Source: Clonostachys chloroleuca (Eukaryota > Ascomycota > Sordariomycetes > Hypocreales > Bionectriaceae). Taken from it: 64,000 bases of DNA. Below the pieces are notes generated by a model. The model was given only the letters and a program-made list of their open reading frames with translations, was not told where the DNA came from and did not search any database. The stretch is taken from assembly GCA_037952775.1 (NCBI GenBank), contig JBANAY010000003.1, positions 17,236,001 to 17,300,000 on the forward strand, read 5' to 3'. Shown here in pieces: positions 60,420 to 64,000 of this stretch (position 1 is its first letter; every line of letters begins with the position of its first letter). A program made the position numbers and the translations under genes.

Positions 60420-63400
60420 GAGCCTAGGAGGGTCCAAGGTCGCCGCGGGCCCCTTTCCTCTGTACCACCATCAATGCACTGCAAACGCCACTATCTTGAT
60501 TACGAGGTTCGCCAAACGATACAGCGCTCACATGTAATACTATTATTAGACAAAAGAGAACAAAGCCATCACATTTCCTCCTTCGGGAAAGGAGGCACTG
60601 GGCGCAATCTGCCTTACGGTGAAGTGAAAAGGACGCTCCGCGTGCAGGCTGGCAGGCGAGCCGTGACCCAGGCTGGGCAAGGGGGAACGAATACACCTTA
60701 GCTCGCTCAATAGTTGGGAAAGGAGCGTGAGCGGCGTTGGTTGGCCGTCAGCCACAGTAATCATTAAGGGGCCTTGCAGCACGCCGACGCAATGTCGTCG
60801 GAACGCCTCGCTGTGACTCCTGCAGGTACATCAGAATGTCACACACACAAGTTGTCCGAGTTTTGACGTGTCGCCTGCAGGCAGAGAGGACCCGATAGCG
60901 AAAAGTGGCATCCTGAACGGCTGAACCTCATTTCACCTAGGGCAGGGCATTCGTTACACGCACGGCTTACCTACATACGCGAACCGCTACTTTGAAAAAC
61001 AAAATTTTGTTTATCTCAACTACTACATCTTGTCCCTTGGCAATTTGATAGTGGCGTCGTCCGCGGCTTCCAGCTGGGCGGAAGGCTGGATGGTTAGGCT
61101 TACAATGTGGAGATTTGATGGGCATCGATTGCACAACTGGTTGATGGAGAGTGACCATCAATCATGCTAGCCAAATCTAGGCTCCAACCACGGACCCGGG
61201 ACGAGAAAGTAGAAGAAAAAACCGGAAGTGACTCAAATCAGCGTGCGTGGTTGTGCAGAACGTCCTAGACCGGTCAGTGCTCGCCACTCTGCTCGGCAGT
61301 GAGAAGCCAAGAACAAGCGAGGTCAAGGGCCCCCTGGCTTACTCCCGGAGGCCCAGGCTGAGAAACAGAGATAATCGCCGCACCAAGCTTTTGCAGTGCG
61401 ATTTCATGTGCGTGCTTGCACGGGTGGGGGCGAGATGATCAGTGGGCTTCAGGGGTTATCAGTGACCACCATCGCAGCTCATAACTTGATGCGGCCATGC
61501 TTGCCGGCTCCCGATCGGCCATACTCTAGCTGGTAGAGGGCATAGCGTCCTCAGTGGCAGGACCAGGGAGCTGAGGGAAATGAATGATAGCACGGTGGTG
61601 CGGAACAAACGCTCAGGAGACGATGCTGGTGCCCGGGCCAGGAGAGAGAAGCACGGGGAGCACTGGAGGGGAGGGATGGACATCTTTATGCAACTGATAT
61701 TATGCTGGAGCCGGGCAGAAAGCAGCTAGCATTTGCCTGAACAATAACCGCCAGCTACTTAGGCAATATTGCTTCACAGGTGCCGAATAGCCTGGCGTAC
61801 TATCGATTCCAGCTCCCAGCTGCACCTCCCCTGAAGGCTGCAGTTGCCTCGACGTGCAGGTGCGCTGTAGAGCAGGGTGTGGCGGCAGGAGCGCCATCCA
61901 TTGGCCCTGGCGCTAGCCCTAAGGTCTTGGCAGGCACCCGGCCACGATGGACCAACCGCATGCCGGCCTTTCAGCCACCAATTTAACTTAACTTCCACCA
62001 CGCAGCCGTGAAGGGCGCCACAACGGGTCGTGGCTTTCGATAACCTGTTTTTTGAAACTGGCAGAGGCTCATCGGCTCCATCGACGGGCACATCCACGAG
62101 CCTTCCCGGCCTGATTCTGCGCCCCCTTTCGCCTTTGTCAACGGCCCTGCAGCGGACACAATGGGCGGCCGCGATGAAGCTCCGCTGACAGCTCTGATCG
62201 CGGCTGTGTTGTCAGCCGCTGAGCTGAGTCCGCTGGAGCTCTCGTGCTCCCAGTGTGAAAAATGATATCCAATCTCCGCTTACCAAGATCACGATCGTTG
62301 CCCAAGTCTTATCGATGTGGTATTGATCGGCATCCTAGCCGCGCACGTTTTCGGTTCGCCTGGCCGAGAGAGATTTTGGCACCCATCATCTGGGAACTCC
62401 GGTCTGGGAGCGACTTTATTGTCTGCCTCATACTGAACGAGGAAGCTGGCAAGCTGGTTACCGCGCTGCTGGTGCCTGCTTACGACTTAGCTGCATGGCA
62501 AAAGAGGCTATCTTCCAGGGCGGGGACAAGGTGTGGTCCGATTGGCTCATATCCTTGCTAACCAGTGCTCTGGTCGTGAAAACCTCGAAACTAGGTGGGG
62601 TCCGTGTCCATGTTAGCATGGACAATCGGTAGCATCAACACGTGTGTTGTGTTTGCTGCGAGACGATGAGCAAGACAAGACCTTGGAGCCAATTAAATGA
62701 TCCAGATGGGCAAAGACATGATCGGAACAACGGGAGAAACCTAACAGAACTACCCTGGTATCAGGGATGGGAGCGAAAATTCCATATACTGGATCCAACC
62801 CATCTCGAGGCAATTGTTGACCGATATATTGAACTTACACCAGCAAACAGCCTGGATGATTTCCTGTCATCAGAAATCACCGTTACGGACTAGAGCAATT
62901 TCACACAGGGCTATGCACACACCCTGCAAAAACCAGCCGTCAAACAATGAGATGAACAAGGCCATGACTCTCGCCCAGTGGCTTATCAGCTGTGTGAAGG
63001 GAAAAGGCCTACGTCTAATGTGGACGGCGCACTGACGTTCCTGCATTAGCCTCACACCACCACGCTCACACTAGGAAGAGGAAGCGACCTCAGCCGTGGA
63101 GCTAGGTCGACATAAACAACGGTCACAGACGCCAGGCTGACCGCCAAGGGCAGATAGAGAGTCTGGATACACCCCTGGCCAGAAAGATCGGGCAAGACTC
63201 ACCGGCCTGGCGACCATTCCCATTGGGTCGTTCCGAGCCAGCATGGGCATCGATCTCGACCATACCCACTTGCAAGGGTGTGCCTATTAGCAATGACGAA
63301 GTTCTGAGCCAGCGACCTCCTGCAGCTCTAGCGGGGGCTTCGCTGAAGCCATCTTCAATAGTCTCATCGGCGGAGATGGGCATGGCTCCATACCTTGGAT

Positions 63401-63621
63401 GGATGCTCTGCGCTCGCAGTCACGGACACTCTCAAAAGCGAGAACTGCCCGCGTCTCTCATGTTTCTTTCCTCCTTCCTTCCCCACGCGGATATCATCCT
63501 CAAGCACTTCAGTCCTCGTCGACAGAGCCTTTGCTCACTTACTACTGACGTAGCAATCGTCAATACACTCGCTCATACAAACTTATAATTAATACACAAC
63601 CACACTCTCTTGCACACAAAA
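60420..63621. other. Long gene-free region
   Basis: About 3.2 kb without a supported gene. The left end should contain the FMT1 3' untranslated region and the right end (63400-63621) the CT- and CA-rich promoter of the secreted protein gene. ORFs of 60-120 codons occur in all frames, with no domain-like sequence. An 83-codon plus-strand ORF (62642-62893) has a protein-like C-terminus but no match I recognise. Confidence 0.4.
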
Positions 63622-64000
63622 ATGGCCCCGTCCTTGCTCAAGGTCACGGCTGTGGCCCTGGCTTTGTCCAGCAGTGCTTCGGCCGTCAAGTTTGAGATGC
63701 GTGGTATCGACACCTCTTCCGTTGCTATCATCAGCACCACTACCGCCGCCGCCAGCTCAATTGTCACACCAATTCCCGATGATGATGATCTCGACTTTTG
63801 CGACGACGATGATCTCAGCACTCCCGTCAGCACCCCAGACAGCACCCCTAGTGCCCCTGCCAGCACTCCCAGCGGAACTGCTCCTCCCACCGGTACGGCT
63901 ACGCCCAGCGGAACTGCCACTCCTAGCGCCACCAGCACTCCCCTCCCCGATGATGAGTGCGATGATGATGATGTGAGCACACCTGGCAGCACTCCCCCGG
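63622..64000 (+). CDS. Secreted Ser/Thr/Pro- and Asp-rich protein (partial)
   Basis: The first 126 codons of a gene that runs off the right edge of the window. A classical signal peptide is visible (MAPSLLKVTAVALALSSSAS, cleavage probably after ASA near residue 21). The mature part is low-complexity: Ser/Thr/Pro-rich stretches (TPSGTAPPTGTATPSGTATP) likely to be O-glycosylated, alternating with acidic blocks that each hold a cysteine (DDDDLDFCDDDDLSTP and PDDECDDDDVSTPG). This layout suits a cell-wall or GPI-anchored surface protein, but the C-terminus needed to tell is not in the window. No family is recognised. The ATG at 63622 follows an A-rich context (CACAAAAATGG). Confidence 0.8.
   Translation, partial: MAPSLLKVTAVALALSSSASAVKFEMRGIDTSSVAIISTTTAAASSIVTPIPDDDDLDFCDDDDLSTPVSTPDSTPSAPASTPSGTAPPTGTATPSGTATPSATSTPLPDDECDDDDVSTPGSTPP

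Overview
The window is nuclear DNA of a filamentous ascomycete (Pezizomycotina). The genes carry 50-140 nt GT-AG introns, many with TAAC or CTGAC-type branch sites. They encode eukaryotic housekeeping proteins and are spaced by 0.3-3.6 kb of non-coding DNA. DED1, SPC3, PMP3 and the LIM protein look to me more like Sordariomycete proteins than Aspergillus ones, but I could not run a tree. There is no operon logic; neighbouring genes are mostly divergent or convergent pairs.

Layout. 0.7-6.1 kb: a membrane-anchored AMP-ligase-like protein and the translation-initiation helicase DED1, both minus strand. 6.1-8.65 kb: a gene-free, partly AT-rich stretch. 8.65-17 kb: proteasome beta subunit PRE1 divergent from the U3 snoRNP protein RRP9, which converges on the SUMO protease ULP2, then the signal peptidase subunit SPC3. 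17.4-24.4 kb: the 5'-3' exoribonuclease XRN1 divergent from the histone chaperone HAT2. 25-31 kb: an acidic F-box-like protein and the RNA-binding protein NRP1. 33-41.6 kb: PMP3, a serine-rich unknown and the CTD kinase CTK1. 44-45.7 kb: inositol-phosphate synthase INO1. 49-60.4 kb: a paxillin-like LIM protein, a DUF3405 Golgi-type membrane protein, an unknown protein and mitochondrial FMT1. 63.6 kb to the edge: the start of a secreted Ser/Thr/Pro- and Asp-rich protein.

The genes do not form one pathway. Several belong to RNA metabolism (DED1, RRP9, XRN1, NRP1, CTK1, FMT1), which reflects housekeeping content rather than a cluster. I see no secondary-metabolite cluster, no intact transposon, no rRNA or tRNA gene and no CRISPR.

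The most important observation is technical. Six otherwise intact genes carry seven single-base frameshifts, all of which would be repaired by adding one C or G, nearly always in a C/G run. In every case the exon lengths sum to a multiple of three only after this correction. This points to homopolymer under-calling in the assembly rather than real gene loss. Genuine gene-structure oddities include a PRE1 start codon split by an intron, a 5-nt first coding exon in XRN1, and an in-frame stop inside a 51-nt intron. I found no convincing new biological system.
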